Assembly: GCA_021845905.1 (NCBI GenBank) | Contig: JAJZVA010000017.1 | Location: forward strand, 1 to 32,879 | Length of the DNA: 32,879 nucleotides | Reading direction: 5' to 3' | Source: Pseudomonadota bacterium | GTDB lineage: Bacteria; Pseudomonadota; Alphaproteobacteria; Micavibrionales; UBA2020 | Shown: positions 1 to 8,886 of the stretch, piece after piece | Layout: every line of letters begins with the position of its first letter | How positions within the stretch are numbered: the stretch's first letter is position 1 | Notes under the pieces: generated by a model | What the model was told of the DNA's origin: nothing | Seen by the model: the letters and a program-made list of their open reading frames with translations, nothing else | Databases searched by the model: none | Position numbers and translations under genes: made by a program

Positions 1-92
1 TTTGCAGGCTGAAGCACTGCCGTCGCATCGCCACCAGATATGACCGAAAAGCCCTTTATTTTATGGCCTTTCTCTATCTCGCCGCCGCTCAT
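1..92 (-). CDS. Possible 5' end of a gene running off the left edge
   Basis: An open frame starts at ATG 92-90 on the minus strand and stays open to the window edge, giving 30 residues that begin MSGGEIEKGHKIKG. I do not recognise the product. No clear Shine-Dalgarno sequence precedes the ATG, and 30 codons without a stop is weak evidence. It would run the same way as the YdcH-like gene just upstream of it on that strand. It may be nothing. Confidence 0.2.
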   Translation of the reverse strand, partial: MSGGEIEKGHKIKGFSVISGGDATAVLQPA

Positions 93-122
93 ATCTGGGG
101 ATAATTCAAATGTCGATTCGTC

Positions 123-329
123 CTAGGCAATAATGTCCGGCAGGAGCATGCTCTCTATTTTGGAAATAGAATCCTTCAGGAAGAGCTTGCGCTTCTTGAG
201 GCGGTTGAGGCGCAGGAAGTCGACCGGCACCGTCTCGGAAAGCTGCTGGATCACGATATCGAGATCGCGGTGCTCGGTCTTGAGCTCCTCAAGGGCCTTC
301 TGCAGGTCTTCCTGTTCTTCCGCGATCAT
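123..329 (-). CDS. YdcH/DUF465 family small protein
   Basis: A 68-residue, highly charged, almost entirely helical protein. The central part, with LKTEHRDLDIVI and then LNRLKKRKLFLKDSI, matches the YdcH/DUF465 pattern: a short helical hairpin with a conserved E-H-x-x-L-D turn followed by L-K-K-x-K-L-x-L-K-D. The family is common in Alphaproteobacteria, usually 50-80 residues long, cytoplasmic, and without an assigned biochemical role. The ATG at 329-327 is preceded by AAGGA about 11 bases upstream, a slightly long spacing. It diverges from the phosphofructokinase gene. The family call is by pattern recognition; no function can be given. Confidence 0.8.
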   Translation of the reverse strand: MIAEEQEDLQKALEELKTEHRDLDIVIQQLSETVPVDFLRLNRLKKRKLFLKDSISKIESMLLPDIIA

Positions 330-464
330 TTCGAAAATCCATCCTTTTTCCGTCGAGGCAGGATAGCAGAAAAAGCGTTACGTTTTAAGCTTTATTTGTT
401 GCATTATTTGGCGCATACGCGCACCTTACGGAAGGCGCGGACTTGCATACGAAGGATACGGAGA

Positions 465-1571
465 GTGAGCGATAAACCTGCCTTGAAAACCGGACAAAAA
501 CGCATCGGCATCCTGACCAGCGGCGGTGACTGCGCAGGCCTCAACGCCGTCATCCGGTCGGTCGTTTATGCCGCGGAGCGCCTCGGCTGGGAAGTCATCG
601 GCATCGAGGACGGCACGGCGGGCTTGCTCGACCGCCCCGTGCGCTACAGGGTGCTGACGCGCCGGATGTTCGACGCGACGGTCATGCGCCTCGGCGGCAC
701 GATCCTCGGCACGACCAACAAAGGCAATCCTTTCAAGTTTCCGCTGCCGGACGGTACTTTCAAAGACCGCACGCAGGATATCATCGACGGGTTCAAGGAT
801 CTCGGCATCGAGGCGCTGATCGGCATCGGCGGCGACGGCAGCATGGCGATTTTGAAAACCCTGGCGGAGCGCGGCGGCATCAAGCTCGTCTGCATCCCGA
901 AGACCATCGACAACGACGTGGGCAAGACGGAGAACTCCGTCGGCTTCGTCACCGCGGCCTACGTCGCGACCGAGGCGCTCGACCGTCTGCAGCCGACCGC
1001 CGCAAGCCATGACCGCGTGATGGTGCTGGAAGTGATGGGGCGCGACGCGGGCGCGATCGCCATTTCGGCGGGCATCGCCGGCGGCGCGGACGTCATTCTC
1101 ATTCCCGAGATTCCTTACGACATCAACAAGGTCGTCGCGAAGATCCGCGATGTGCGCGACAACGAGAACCGAAAATTCGCGCTGGTGGTCGTTTCCGAAG
1201 CGGTCAAAACCGCCGATGGAAAAGCCCTGCAGGTCGAGCACGCCGGCGGCCAGAAGCGCTACGGCGGGATCGGCCACTACATCGGCGACCAGATCGCGCA
1301 GAAGACGGGGTTTGAAACGCGCGTGACGGTGCTCGGACACGTCCAGCGCGGATGCGCGCCGATCCCCGAAGACCGCCTCATCGCCGCCGCCTTCGGCGTG
1401 CACGCGGTGGAGCTCGTCGCGGCGGGGAAATTCGACCGCATGGTCGCCTGGTCGAACCGTCAGGTCATCGATGTGCCGATCGCGGACGCCATCGCCAGCC
1501 AGCAGGAAGTCGATCTCGGCGGCGCGCTTGTCAAAACCGCGCGTTCATTGGGAATTTGCCTCGGAGATTGA
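465..1571 (+). CDS. pfkA: 6-phosphofructokinase (PfkA superfamily)
   Basis: A 368-residue phosphofructokinase that phosphorylates fructose 6-phosphate to fructose 1,6-bisphosphate in the cytoplasm. The N-terminal loop GILTSGGDCAGLNA, GGDGS at 122-126, PKTIDND at 145-151 (D149 is the expected catalytic base) and a C-terminal LGHVQRG are all present. The Gly in GGDGS is typical of ATP-using enzymes, because PPi enzymes usually have Asp there. The Lys in PKTIDND instead matches PPi-type and actinobacterial group III enzymes, so the phosphoryl donor is not certain. I chose GTG 465 because AAGGA lies 8 bases upstream. The open frame extends back to 270, but that stretch (residues such as HTRTLRKARTC) does not look like PFK. 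The next gene begins 5 bp after the stop, so the two are probably cotranscribed and translationally coupled. Confidence 0.92.
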   Translation: MSDKPALKTGQKRIGILTSGGDCAGLNAVIRSVVYAAERLGWEVIGIEDGTAGLLDRPVRYRVLTRRMFDATVMRLGGTILGTTNKGNPFKFPLPDGTFKDRTQDIIDGFKDLGIEALIGIGGDGSMAILKTLAERGGIKLVCIPKTIDNDVGKTENSVGFVTAAYVATEALDRLQPTAASHDRVMVLEVMGRDAGAIAISAGIAGGADVILIPEIPYDINKVVAKIRDVRDNENRKFALVVVSEAVKTADGKALQVEHAGGQKRYGGIGHYIGDQIAQKTGFETRVTVLGHVQRGCAPIPEDRLIAAAFGVHAVELVAAGKFDRMVAWSNRQVIDVPIADAIASQQEVDLGGALVKTARSLGICLGD

Positions 1572-1576
1572 ATGCC

Positions 1577-2908
1577 ATGCGTAAAGTTCTGATCTGTGCG
1601 CTGACCGTCCAGTTGACCTGCATGAGCGTGGGCGCCCGCGCGCAGGTTTTCTCCATCAACGCTTTCAAGGCGCCGCCGCCGGTCGTCGTCCTGCCGCGTC
1701 CGCGCCCCGCCGGTCTGGCGCCTGCGACGCCGGCGCTGACGCCTCGCGAAAAAATCGCCGCGCCGGTGAAAGCCGTTGCGGCGAAGACGCGGGCCGTGAA
1801 AAAAGACGCCGTCAAAACGCCCGCCGCACCGGCTGTAAACAAAACCGCCGCCGTGCCCGATAAAACCGCCGCGGCGAAAGGCGCCGTTTCGAAGAACAGC
1901 CCCTTTTACGATCCGGACGCCAATCCGCCCCCGATCGTCGATGTCAACGAGTCCCTGCCTCTGCCGCCCTATCCGCCGCACGCGATCGTCTCCGTCGGCA
2001 AGCTCAGGACCTACACGCTCGGCGAACAGGACACGCTGCCCGACGTGGCGCGTTATTTCAACATCGGCTATGTGGAGATGCGCGCCGCCAACCCCGGCGT
2101 CGATCCGTGGACGCCGGTGCCGGGCTCGAAAGTCGTCATTCCGTCGTTCAAGCTGGTTCCGCGGACGCCGTATCAGAGCGGCATCATCGTCAATCTCGCG
2201 CAGATGCGGCTGTTTTACTTCAGCAAGCCGGGCCAGCCCCCCGTCACTTACCCGATCGGCATCGGCCGCGACGGGCTGACGACGCCGCTCGGCCACACGA
2301 CCATCATCCGCAAGGAGGCCGGGCCTTACTGGTATCCGACGCCGCGCATGCGCGTGGAGGAACCGTTTCTGCCCGCTGCCGTGCCGCCGGGGCCGGACAA
2401 TCCTTTGGGCACGCACGCGCTCTATCTCGGCTGGCCGGAATACCGCATCCACGGCACCAACCTGCCCTGGGCGGTCGGACGCAGCGTCAGCTCCGGCTGC
2501 ATGCGCATGTACGCGCGCGATATCCTCAATCTCTATAACACCGTTCCGGTGGGCGCCAACGTGACGGTCGTCGACCAGCCCATTCTCGTCGCCTGGGTGG
2601 GGTCAAAGCTTTATCTGGAGGCCGATCCGTCCAAGTCGCAGGAAGTGGATATCGAGATCGACGGCACGCACAAGATCAAGCCGCTGACGCCCGGCCTGAA
2701 GAAGGTCATCATCGCGGCGGCGGGGCATGACGCGGACAAGATCGACTGGGCTGTGGCAAAGCAGGTCGTGGACGAGCGGCTGGGCTATCCCGTCGCGATC
2801 GCCAATCTCAAAGGGCCTGTCGTTGAGCCGAAGCCGCCGGTCAAAGAGAAGCCGCGCCGCGACCTCTTCACGCCATCGACCGTTACGCGCTACGATTTCA
2901 ACGAGTAG
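1577..2908 (+). CDS. Secreted L,D-transpeptidase with LysM-like domain
   Basis: A 443-residue periplasmic enzyme of the ErfK/YbiS/YcfS/YnhG (YkuD) family, which forms 3-3 peptidoglycan cross-links or attaches lipoproteins to peptidoglycan. A signal peptide (residues 1-23, ending ARA-QV) is followed by an Ala/Pro/Lys-rich linker to about residue 130. Then comes a LysM-like module around YTLGEQDTLPDVARYFNI, and a YkuD domain with H292-G-T and the catalytic motif SSGCMRM, where Cys308 is the nucleophile. The C-terminal 130 residues are rich in Lys and Pro. The ATG at 1577 lies 5 bp after the PFK stop; an upstream in-frame extension would run through PFK and is an artefact. A bidirectional terminator follows. 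The family assignment is firm; the exact cross-linking role is inferred. Confidence 0.92.
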   Translation: MRKVLICALTVQLTCMSVGARAQVFSINAFKAPPPVVVLPRPRPAGLAPATPALTPREKIAAPVKAVAAKTRAVKKDAVKTPAAPAVNKTAAVPDKTAAAKGAVSKNSPFYDPDANPPPIVDVNESLPLPPYPPHAIVSVGKLRTYTLGEQDTLPDVARYFNIGYVEMRAANPGVDPWTPVPGSKVVIPSFKLVPRTPYQSGIIVNLAQMRLFYFSKPGQPPVTYPIGIGRDGLTTPLGHTTIIRKEAGPYWYPTPRMRVEEPFLPAAVPPGPDNPLGTHALYLGWPEYRIHGTNLPWAVGRSVSSGCMRMYARDILNLYNTVPVGANVTVVDQPILVAWVGSKLYLEADPSKSQEVDIEIDGTHKIKPLTPGLKKVIIAAAGHDADKIDWAVAKQVVDERLGYPVAIANLKGPVVEPKPPVKEKPRRDLFTPSTVTRYDFNE

Positions 2909-2970
2909 AGTCCGGCACAGCGAAGGTCCGTCTCCGCCTGCCGCGAATACGCCTTTAAACGCGCATGAAA

Positions 2971-3003
2971 AAACCGCGCCGGGATGCGTCCGCGGCGCGG
3001 TTT
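2971..3003. terminator. Bidirectional Rho-independent terminator
   Basis: A perfect 11-bp stem (2971-2981 with 2993-3003, GC-rich core ending in AAA/TTT) encloses an 11-nt loop. A-runs lie on the left and T-rich sequence on the right, so both strands have a U-rich tail. It sits between the convergent L,D-transpeptidase and lipoprotein genes and can end both. Confidence 0.85.
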
Positions 3004-3024
3004 CTTGTTTCTGTCAGGGCAGGC

Positions 3025-3237
3025 TTACTTGCGCAGGGCCTTGCTCATGGCGCTCTCGGCGCGGTGATGGCGCCAGTGATGGACCACCTTCTTCTTCGCC
3101 GTAGTCATCGTGGTTTGCGCGGTGCAGGGGCCGGCCATGCGACCGTTGCAAGCGGGCTGGCCGCCGCCGGTGCCGTAAGCGCAAGCCGAAAGACCCAAGA
3201 TCGCGAGCACGGAGAGTGCCAAATTAAAACGTTTCAT
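3025..3237 (-). CDS. Small lipoprotein, function unknown
   Basis: A 70-residue protein with a lipoprotein signal peptide: [15 protein letters not shown] followed by the lipobox LSAC, with Cys19 as the expected lipidated residue. The mature part is about 50 residues, with two further cysteines ([11 protein letters not shown]) that could form a disulfide, and a basic His/Lys-rich tail ([12 protein letters not shown]). A good Shine-Dalgarno (GAGGAAG) lies just upstream of ATG 3237. The gene is single and convergent with the L,D-transpeptidase. Exported and lipid-anchored is a strong inference. I do not recognise the family, and it could be a minor envelope protein. Confidence 0.65.
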   Translation of the reverse strand: MKRFNLALSVLAILGLSACAYGTGGGQPACNGRMAGPCTAQTTMTTAKKKVVHHWRHHRAESAMSKALRK

Positions 3238-3390
3238 TTTACTTCCTCTTTGATAAAAAGCCCCCGGACGGAGACCGTTGACGACGTTGTAGCGTTAAAA
3301 CCTTTACTATAGGACGTATCAAAAGTCCATAGTCCAGTCAGTGGCAGAATAGCAGTTCATGCGCCCTTTCACAATACTTCACTTGCGGGC

Positions 3391-4686
3391 TCAGTGAGAT
3401 TGAAAAGCGTTCATTTTTCGGAAGTAGGCGTTCACCCCGCTGGCGATGGCGGCGGCCATGCGATCCTGAAATCCGGACGTATTCAGCAGTTGCGCCTCGC
3501 GGGGGTTGGAAATGAAGCCGGTTTCGATCAGCACGGCGGGGACGTCCGGCGCGCGCAGGACGACGAAGTTGGCCGAACGGTGGGGGTGGGGCATCAGCAG
3601 GCGGATGTCATGGTTTTCGAACGAGCGGATCAGCATGTTGGCGAACATGTTTGATTCGTTCATTTTTTCCCGCATGGCGAGGTCGATGAGAATGTTGGCG
3701 ACATCGTGGCTCTGGTTGCTCATGTCCACGCCCGCGATGTAGCCGGCGTTGTTTTCGCTGTCGGCAAGCATTTGCGTTTCCTTGTCCGAGGCTTTCTCGG
3801 AGAAGCTGAAAATCAGCGCGCCGCGCACCCATTTTTGATCGTATTTATTGGCGTGGATGGAAATGAACAGGTCTGCGTGGAGGTCGCGCGAGATCTCGAC
3901 GCGCTTTTGCAGCGTCACGTAAACGTCCCGGTCGCGGGTGAGATAGACCTTATAGCGTCCGGTGGCCTCAAGCTGGCGTTTCAGTTCCTTGGCGATGGCG
4001 AGGGTGATGTATTTTTCAGTGACGCCGTTGGCTTGCGCGCCCGGATCGTGCCCGCCGTGGCCCGGATCGACGACGACGATGTATTTTCTGTGATGCTGAA
4101 AAACCTGCGGCGCGGGGTTTTGCTCCGTTCCGGGGTTGGCGGCGCGGATGTCGCTGTCCTGACTGGAGGCGAAGGTGTCGGCGTTGTTGTCGGGTCTCGC
4201 GCGCGTGCCGGCGGGCGGCGCGAGGTTGCGGTTGCCGATGACGTTGTTCTTTTCGGCTTCGAACGTATTGGCCGAGCAGCGGTCGATATCGATCACCAGC
4301 CGGTTTTTCTCCATGCCGCTGGCGGGCAGGTTGAAGAGGTCCTTGATGACGGCGGGCCTTTTCAGGTCGAAGATGACGCGTGTCAGCCCGTCGGCGAGCG
4401 TGCCGCTGCGGTAAGACCTGATGGCGCTGTTGTCCTCGACGAATTTCGCCTTGAACGTCCGCCACCCGGCGGGCGGCAGGTCGAGCACCAGCCGGTCGGG
4501 ACGGTCGAGCAAAAAGGCGCGGAAATCGGTTTTGCGGTTGATGTCGAGCACGATGCGCGTGCTGTTGCCGCTAAAGCCGAAGCGGATGTCGTCGATATGC
4601 AGGCGTGAAGACGTGGCGGCGTAAAGCGTGGCGGGCAGCAGAAGGACGGATAAAAATGTTATGAATAATAGAAGACGCTTCTGCAC
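3391..4686 (-). CDS. amiC: N-acetylmuramoyl-L-alanine amidase, AmiC type
   Basis: A 431-residue secreted zinc amidase that cuts the bond between MurNAc and the stem peptide, normally for daughter-cell separation. A signal peptide (1-23) is followed by an AMIN domain (about 27-125), which targets the enzyme to the septum or peptidoglycan, then a low-complexity linker (140-200) and an Amidase_3 domain (203-425). Zinc ligands are visible as H210 in VDPGHGGHDPGA, E224 in VTEK and H278 in ISIHAN; the catalytic Glu is E388 in LIETGF. The AMIN plus Amidase_3 layout without LysM repeats matches AmiC rather than AmiA or AmiB. The start is GTG 4686, with AGGG about 6 bases upstream. In E. coli such enzymes need an EnvC/NlpD-type activator; none is in the window. 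Confidence 0.95.
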   Translation of the reverse strand: MQKRLLLFITFLSVLLLPATLYAATSSRLHIDDIRFGFSGNSTRIVLDINRKTDFRAFLLDRPDRLVLDLPPAGWRTFKAKFVEDNSAIRSYRSGTLADGLTRVIFDLKRPAVIKDLFNLPASGMEKNRLVIDIDRCSANTFEAEKNNVIGNRNLAPPAGTRARPDNNADTFASSQDSDIRAANPGTEQNPAPQVFQHHRKYIVVVDPGHGGHDPGAQANGVTEKYITLAIAKELKRQLEATGRYKVYLTRDRDVYVTLQKRVEISRDLHADLFISIHANKYDQKWVRGALIFSFSEKASDKETQMLADSENNAGYIAGVDMSNQSHDVANILIDLAMREKMNESNMFANMLIRSFENHDIRLLMPHPHRSANFVVLRAPDVPAVLIETGFISNPREAQLLNTSGFQDRMAAAIASGVNAYFRKMNAFQSH

Positions 4687-4761
4687 GCAGACCCTGCCCC
4701 TTGAACTTGAACCCCGAGCTCAAGTATAGGCGCAAGCGGCGCCTTTCTTCAACTCCGCTAT

Positions 4762-5373
4762 TCAGGGGCGGGGCGTTTTGGGTGCGGCCTGTCGCCCTTT
4801 GCCTTTATATATCTTTTGGAATTGCGCTTCGGTCGCGTTCCATTCCGGAATGAAAATATTCCCCTGAAATGCATAGCCGCGCTTTTCGTACATTCTGCGG
4901 GCGAGCGGATTGGCCGTGAACAGCTTGACATTCAGCGCCCGTTTTTGCGGATGCGCGTTGATCCAGTTCTGAATGTGATTTTCCACGTGGTCGAAAATGA
5001 TGTTGCCCAGCCCCTGTCCGCGACAGTGCCTGTCAACCTGGACAAAGCCTATGAACGCGTCCTGCCCGAGGTTGTTGTTTTTGCCGACGCCACGGTCGTC
5101 GTCGCAAATCGTCGCCGTGGCGAGGATCTTGTGAGAATTTTTCGCCGTGACGATAAATGTCTGGAAAAGGCCGTCTTCTACCTGCGTCGGATAGTGCGTG
5201 TGAATCCAGTTCAGCGCGCCGCGCGGCCCCCAGCCTTGTTCGCCGTCGTTATCCCATGTCAGCGCCGTCACCCAGTGTTCAAAGCTTTGCGCCAGGCGCG
5301 GCGCGGTTTTTACGGCCTCGGCATAAGGCGTGATCGTGCAGGGAGGGTTGAAATGAGGCGATAATTTCTTCAC
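4762..5373 (-). CDS. GNAT family N-acetyltransferase
   Basis: A 203-residue cytoplasmic acetyl-CoA-dependent acyltransferase. The acetyl-CoA pyrophosphate loop is clear as CRGQGLG (motif A, around residues 117-123), after a beta strand with FIGFVQVDRH. Motif B is seen in NPLARRMYEKRGY near 155-170, the usual end of the GNAT core. The C-terminal tail is basic. The start is GTG 5373; AAGG lies about 9 bases upstream. The substrate cannot be read from the sequence. The gene runs parallel to the amidase with a 75-bp gap and diverges from rne. Confidence 0.8.
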   Translation of the reverse strand: MKKLSPHFNPPCTITPYAEAVKTAPRLAQSFEHWVTALTWDNDGEQGWGPRGALNWIHTHYPTQVEDGLFQTFIVTAKNSHKILATATICDDDRGVGKNNNLGQDAFIGFVQVDRHCRGQGLGNIIFDHVENHIQNWINAHPQKRALNVKLFTANPLARRMYEKRGYAFQGNIFIPEWNATEAQFQKIYKGKGRQAAPKTPRP

Positions 5374-5898
5374 TGAGTTTAACCTTGTTCTCCGTCTTGC
5401 AATATGAATATTATATATGAAATTTATTACTTTTGCAAATTTTAATATTACGGAAAATATTAAGGGATGTACGTTCCTGAATAAACAGAGATTAACGTGG
5501 GCAAGCCTGTTGAACGGGTATGTTTATAAGATATACATTATGTCTAAAAATTAGACGTTGCAGAGAATCTGTCGGCACGCGTATATTGGGAGCGCGACAA
5601 AGAGCGTCTTTATTAAAAAAGAACGGTTACGTATAATCAAGGCGCTCCCGTCAACGAATTTTGAGGTTGGTCCGTTTTCTATACCTCCTGCCGCGAAGGC
5701 AGCGAAACGGGCCCGGCGATAAAAACTGGCTATAACTTGGCAGCGTTGAATTTCTTTTTTGTAACGCGCCCCGACTGTCAAAACGGACGGAAGCCGGTTC
5801 CACAGCGCCGCAAGCCTTGAGAAGAACAAAGATGCGCCGCCGCTCCCCGATTGTCGCTCAAGGGATGCAGGGCAGGCAGCATCGGCAAGGATTTTAAA
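5374..5898 (+). promoter_or_regulatory. Long leader region of rne with candidate promoter and stem-loops
   Basis: These 525 bp contain no convincing gene. The first half is AT-rich and the second half GC-rich. A possible sigma-70 promoter is TTGAAC (5510-5515), 16 bp, TATACA (5532-5537), each hexamer 4/6. A small perfect hairpin follows at 5542-5556 (GTCTAA, AAA, TTAGAC). Farther on, GGGAGCGC (5588-5595) is repeated inverted as GCGCTCCC (5642-5649). RNase E genes in other bacteria are autoregulated through long structured leaders, and this layout fits that. The promoter and its role are inferred. Confidence 0.35.
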
Positions 5899-8343
5899 AT
5901 GACGAAGCGTATGCTGATTGACGCAACCCATCCGGAAGAGACGCGGGTGGCCGTCGTCTCCGGCAACAAGCTTGAGGAATACGATTTCGAGACGGTCGTC
6001 CGCAAGCAACTCAAGAGCAATATTTATCTGGTCAAGGTGTCGCGGGTCGAGCCCTCGTTGCAGGCCTGTTTCGTGGACTTCGGCGGCAACCGTCACGGCT
6101 TTTTGCCGTTTCCTGAAATCCATCCCGATTATTACCGCATACCGATCGCCGACCGCGAGGCGCTGATCGCCGAGGAGCGGGCGCTGGCCGCCGAGCAGGC
6201 CGCGCGCGAGGACGCCGAGGACGAGGCCGAACTCGCCGCGTCGGGCGAGAGCCTTGACGATGAAGACCATGACGAAACCGCGGACCCGGGCGATGGGGAA
6301 CACGAACCCGTCGCGGCGGAGATGGAAGCCGAAGTCGTGGTCGACGAAGCCGTCATCGATGTCGCTGAAGACGACGTCGCCGAAGAGACGGGCGACGCGG
6401 CGGCGGATGACGGGGACGAAGTTTCCGCCGATGAAAATGAAGTTGCCGGGGAAGACGAGCCGGCATACGACGCGCAGGGCGACGACGCGGCGGATGAAGA
6501 CGGCGGGCATGAAGACGGACAGTATGAAGAGAGTCGCGCGGTTGCCAAGGACGAAGACGTCGATATCGTCGGCGGCGACGTGGTCGATACGCCGGTCTAC
6601 CGCTCCAGCATCAAGCGCAAGTATAAAATTCAGGAAGTCATCAAGCGCAACCAGATCATGCTGATCCAGATCAGCAAGGAAGAGCGCGGCAACAAGGGCG
6701 CGGCGGTGACGACCTATATTTCCCTGCCGGGCCGCTATTGCGTTTTGATGCCGAACAGCCCGCGCGGCGGCGGCGTGTCGCGCAAGGTTTCCAACGCCAA
6801 GGACAGACAGCGCCTCAAGAAGATTTTGCACGAACTCAACGTGCCCGAAGGCATGTCGGTGATCCTGCGCACGGCGGGCGTCGCCCGCTCGACCGCGGAG
6901 ATCAAGCGCGACCTCGATTATCTCCTGCGTCTGTGGGACCAGATCCGCGAATGCACGCTGAAATCCTCCGCGCCGGCGCTGATCTATGAAGAAGGCAACC
7001 TTATCAAGCGCTCGATCCGCGACCTTTACAAGCGCGATATCGATGAAGTTTATGTCGCGGGCGAAGAGGCCTACAAGGGCGCGCGCGAGTTCATGGATCT
7101 GCTGATGCCGAGCCATATCGACCGCGTCCACCTTTATAACGATGAAACCATGCCGCTCTTTTTCCGCTATCAGGTGGAAAGCCAGATCGACGCCATCCAC
7201 AACCCGACGGTGCATCTGAAATCCGGCGGCTACATCGTCATCAACCCGACGGAAGCGCTGGTCTCGATCGACGTCAACTCGGGGCGCGCCACCAAAGGCC
7301 GCCACATCGAGGAAACCGCGCTCAAAACCAACCTCGAAGCGGCGGAAGAGATCGCACGGCAGCTCCGCTTGCGCGACCAGGGCGGCCTTGTGGTCATCGA
7401 CTTCATCGACATGGAGGAAAACCGCAACAACCGCGCGCTCGAACGCAAGATGCGCGAGTGCATGCAGAATGACCGCGCCCGCATCCAGATCGGCCGCATC
7501 TCGGCCTTCGGGCTGATGGAATTGTCGCGCCAGCGGCTGCACCCCAGCCTTGTCGAGACGAATTTCGAGGTTTGCAAGCATTGCTCCGGCACCGGCCTTG
7601 TCCGCACCATCGAGACGACGGGGGTCATCGTGCTCCGCGCGATCGAGGAAGAGGGTCTGCGTGGCCGCGCCTCCGAGATCAAGGTCAGCGTGCCGACAGA
7701 AGTCGCGCTCTATATTTTCAACAACAAGCGCGAGCATCTCGCGACCATCGAGAAGCGTTATAACATGCGCGTCAGACTCGAGGCGGATGATGAACTGCTC
7801 AAGCCCGACTACAAGATAGATATCCTCCGCGCGGCTGGCTACGTTCCGTCCGACCGGCCCAAGCAGCGCTTTGCGCCTGTTTCAACCGTCGATATGTCCG
7901 ATCTTCCTCCCGTTTTGGAAGACGCGGAAAACGAACCGGCGGCGGAAGATTTTTCCGTCGATGAGGAAACCGCCCCCGATGAAGGCGAAGGAAACCGCGG
8001 CAGACGTTCCCGTCCGCCGCGCGCCGACAGGGAAAGGGATGGCGGAGACGGAGAAAACCGCCGCAGGCGCGGACGCCGTGGCGGACGCAATCGCGGGCGC
8101 AATCGCGGGGGCAGGGATGGCCGCGGCCGTCATGGTTCCGACAGCGAACGCGGATCTGAACCAGGCCATGCGGAAGCGGAATCCGGCGACGCGCCGATGG
8201 CGCAGGGATCGGAAACTGTTCACGCCCGCGCGCATGAAGAACACCGTCTTCTGCCCGATCCTGCCAACACGCCGCAACCCGACATTTCCGGCGACCAGCC
8301 GCAACGCAAAGGCTGGTGGAAGCGGCTGACGGACGCGTCTTAA
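5899..8343 (+). CDS. rne: Ribonuclease E (Rne/Rng family)
   Basis: An 814-residue endoribonuclease that cuts AU-rich single-stranded RNA in mRNA decay and rRNA/tRNA maturation. The N terminus MTKRMLIDATHPEETRVAVV is typical. An S1 RNA-binding domain starts near residue 37 and is interrupted by an acidic Asp/Glu/Ala insert (about 86-232) before resuming at the YRSSIKRKYK region. The DNase I-like catalytic part carries SIDVNSG (D458) and VVIDFIDM (about 498-505), and the Zn-link is C559-x-x-C562 in CKHCSGTG. The C-terminal 150 residues are Arg/Gly- and Glu-rich (RRRGRRGGRNRGRNRGG), an RNA-binding and degradosome-type tail. The start is ATG 5899 with AAGG 8 bases upstream; an in-frame extension to 5851 is possible but unlike the family. 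The next gene begins 9 bp after the stop. Confidence 0.95.
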   Translation: MTKRMLIDATHPEETRVAVVSGNKLEEYDFETVVRKQLKSNIYLVKVSRVEPSLQACFVDFGGNRHGFLPFPEIHPDYYRIPIADREALIAEERALAAEQAAREDAEDEAELAASGESLDDEDHDETADPGDGEHEPVAAEMEAEVVVDEAVIDVAEDDVAEETGDAAADDGDEVSADENEVAGEDEPAYDAQGDDAADEDGGHEDGQYEESRAVAKDEDVDIVGGDVVDTPVYRSSIKRKYKIQEVIKRNQIMLIQISKEERGNKGAAVTTYISLPGRYCVLMPNSPRGGGVSRKVSNAKDRQRLKKILHELNVPEGMSVILRTAGVARSTAEIKRDLDYLLRLWDQIRECTLKSSAPALIYEEGNLIKRSIRDLYKRDIDEVYVAGEEAYKGAREFMDLLMPSHIDRVHLYNDETMPLFFRYQVESQIDAIHNPTVHLKSGGYIVINPTEALVSIDVNSGRATKGRHIEETALKTNLEAAEEIARQLRLRDQGGLVVIDFIDMEENRNNRALERKMRECMQNDRARIQIGRISAFGLMELSRQRLHPSLVETNFEVCKHCSGTGLVRTIETTGVIVLRAIEEEGLRGRASEIKVSVPTEVALYIFNNKREHLATIEKRYNMRVRLEADDELLKPDYKIDILRAAGYVPSDRPKQRFAPVSTVDMSDLPPVLEDAENEPAAEDFSVDEETAPDEGEGNRGRRSRPPRADRERDGGDGENRRRRGRRGGRNRGRNRGGRDGRGRHGSDSERGSEPGHAEAESGDAPMAQGSETVHARAHEEHRLLPDPANTPQPDISGDQPQRKGWWKRLTDAS

Positions 8344-8352
8344 GGTCGAAGG

Positions 8353-8859
8353 TTGAACACGCTTTATATCATCCAGGGATTTCTTGGCGCGGGGAAGACG
8401 ACCCACGCCAAGGCGCTTGTGCGCAAGACAGGCGCGGTGCGTTTGACAGCCGACGAATGGTGCGCGGAAAATTTTCCGCCCGAGAAACTATCGACGGCGT
8501 GGAATGCTTGCTTTTCCGAAGCGATAAAAGCCCTTTGGCGGGAAGCCGAACTGTTGTTGGAAAAGGACAAAAGCGTCATTCTTGATTTCGGGTTTTGGAA
8601 CAGGACTTCGCGGGATGAGGCCCGGAAAAAAGCGAAAAAACTTAATGTCCGCTGCGAACACCATTATATTTATGCGCCGGATCATATTCTTCTCGGGCGG
8701 CTGAAGCGAAGATCCGGTGAAATCGCCATGAAGAATATTCAAAATTTCACCGCCTGCAAAAAGCTGTTCGAGGAACCCGCCGAGGATGAGCGGGCGCTGT
8801 GGATCGAAAGCTCCTCGCCACGGCTTGAAGGGGGAATGTATGATGGCAAGTTGTTTTGA
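8353..8859 (+). CDS. P-loop ATP-binding protein, polynucleotide kinase/zeta-like
   Basis: A 168-residue protein of the AAA_33 type (small P-loop kinases related to polynucleotide kinase and zeta-like enzymes). Walker A is GFLGAGKTT near residues 9-17. A TADEW segment follows, then a Walker B-like strand ILDFGFWNRTSRDEARKKA, where this family has D-x-G-x-W/x-R. A lid with basic residues (GRLKRRSGE) comes later. I expect a cytoplasmic small-molecule or nucleic acid kinase with unknown substrate. The start is TTG 8353; TAAGG, which contains the rne stop codon, lies 7 bases upstream, so translation is probably coupled to rne. No antitoxin-like partner is adjacent, so a toxin role is not supported. 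Confidence 0.75.
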   Translation: MNTLYIIQGFLGAGKTTHAKALVRKTGAVRLTADEWCAENFPPEKLSTAWNACFSEAIKALWREAELLLEKDKSVILDFGFWNRTSRDEARKKAKKLNVRCEHHYIYAPDHILLGRLKRRSGEIAMKNIQNFTACKKLFEEPAEDERALWIESSSPRLEGGMYDGKLF

Positions 8860-8886
8860 TTCTGAAAATTAAATATCCTTAAAACC

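Noticed and set aside
5551-7737. A 728-codon open frame on the minus strand
   Set aside because: It is the complement of rne; the plus-strand protein has all RNase E motifs and the minus one has none.
8353-8859. Zeta-type toxin of a toxin-antitoxin pair
   Set aside because: The P-loop fold is similar, but the gene follows rne directly and has no small antitoxin partner.
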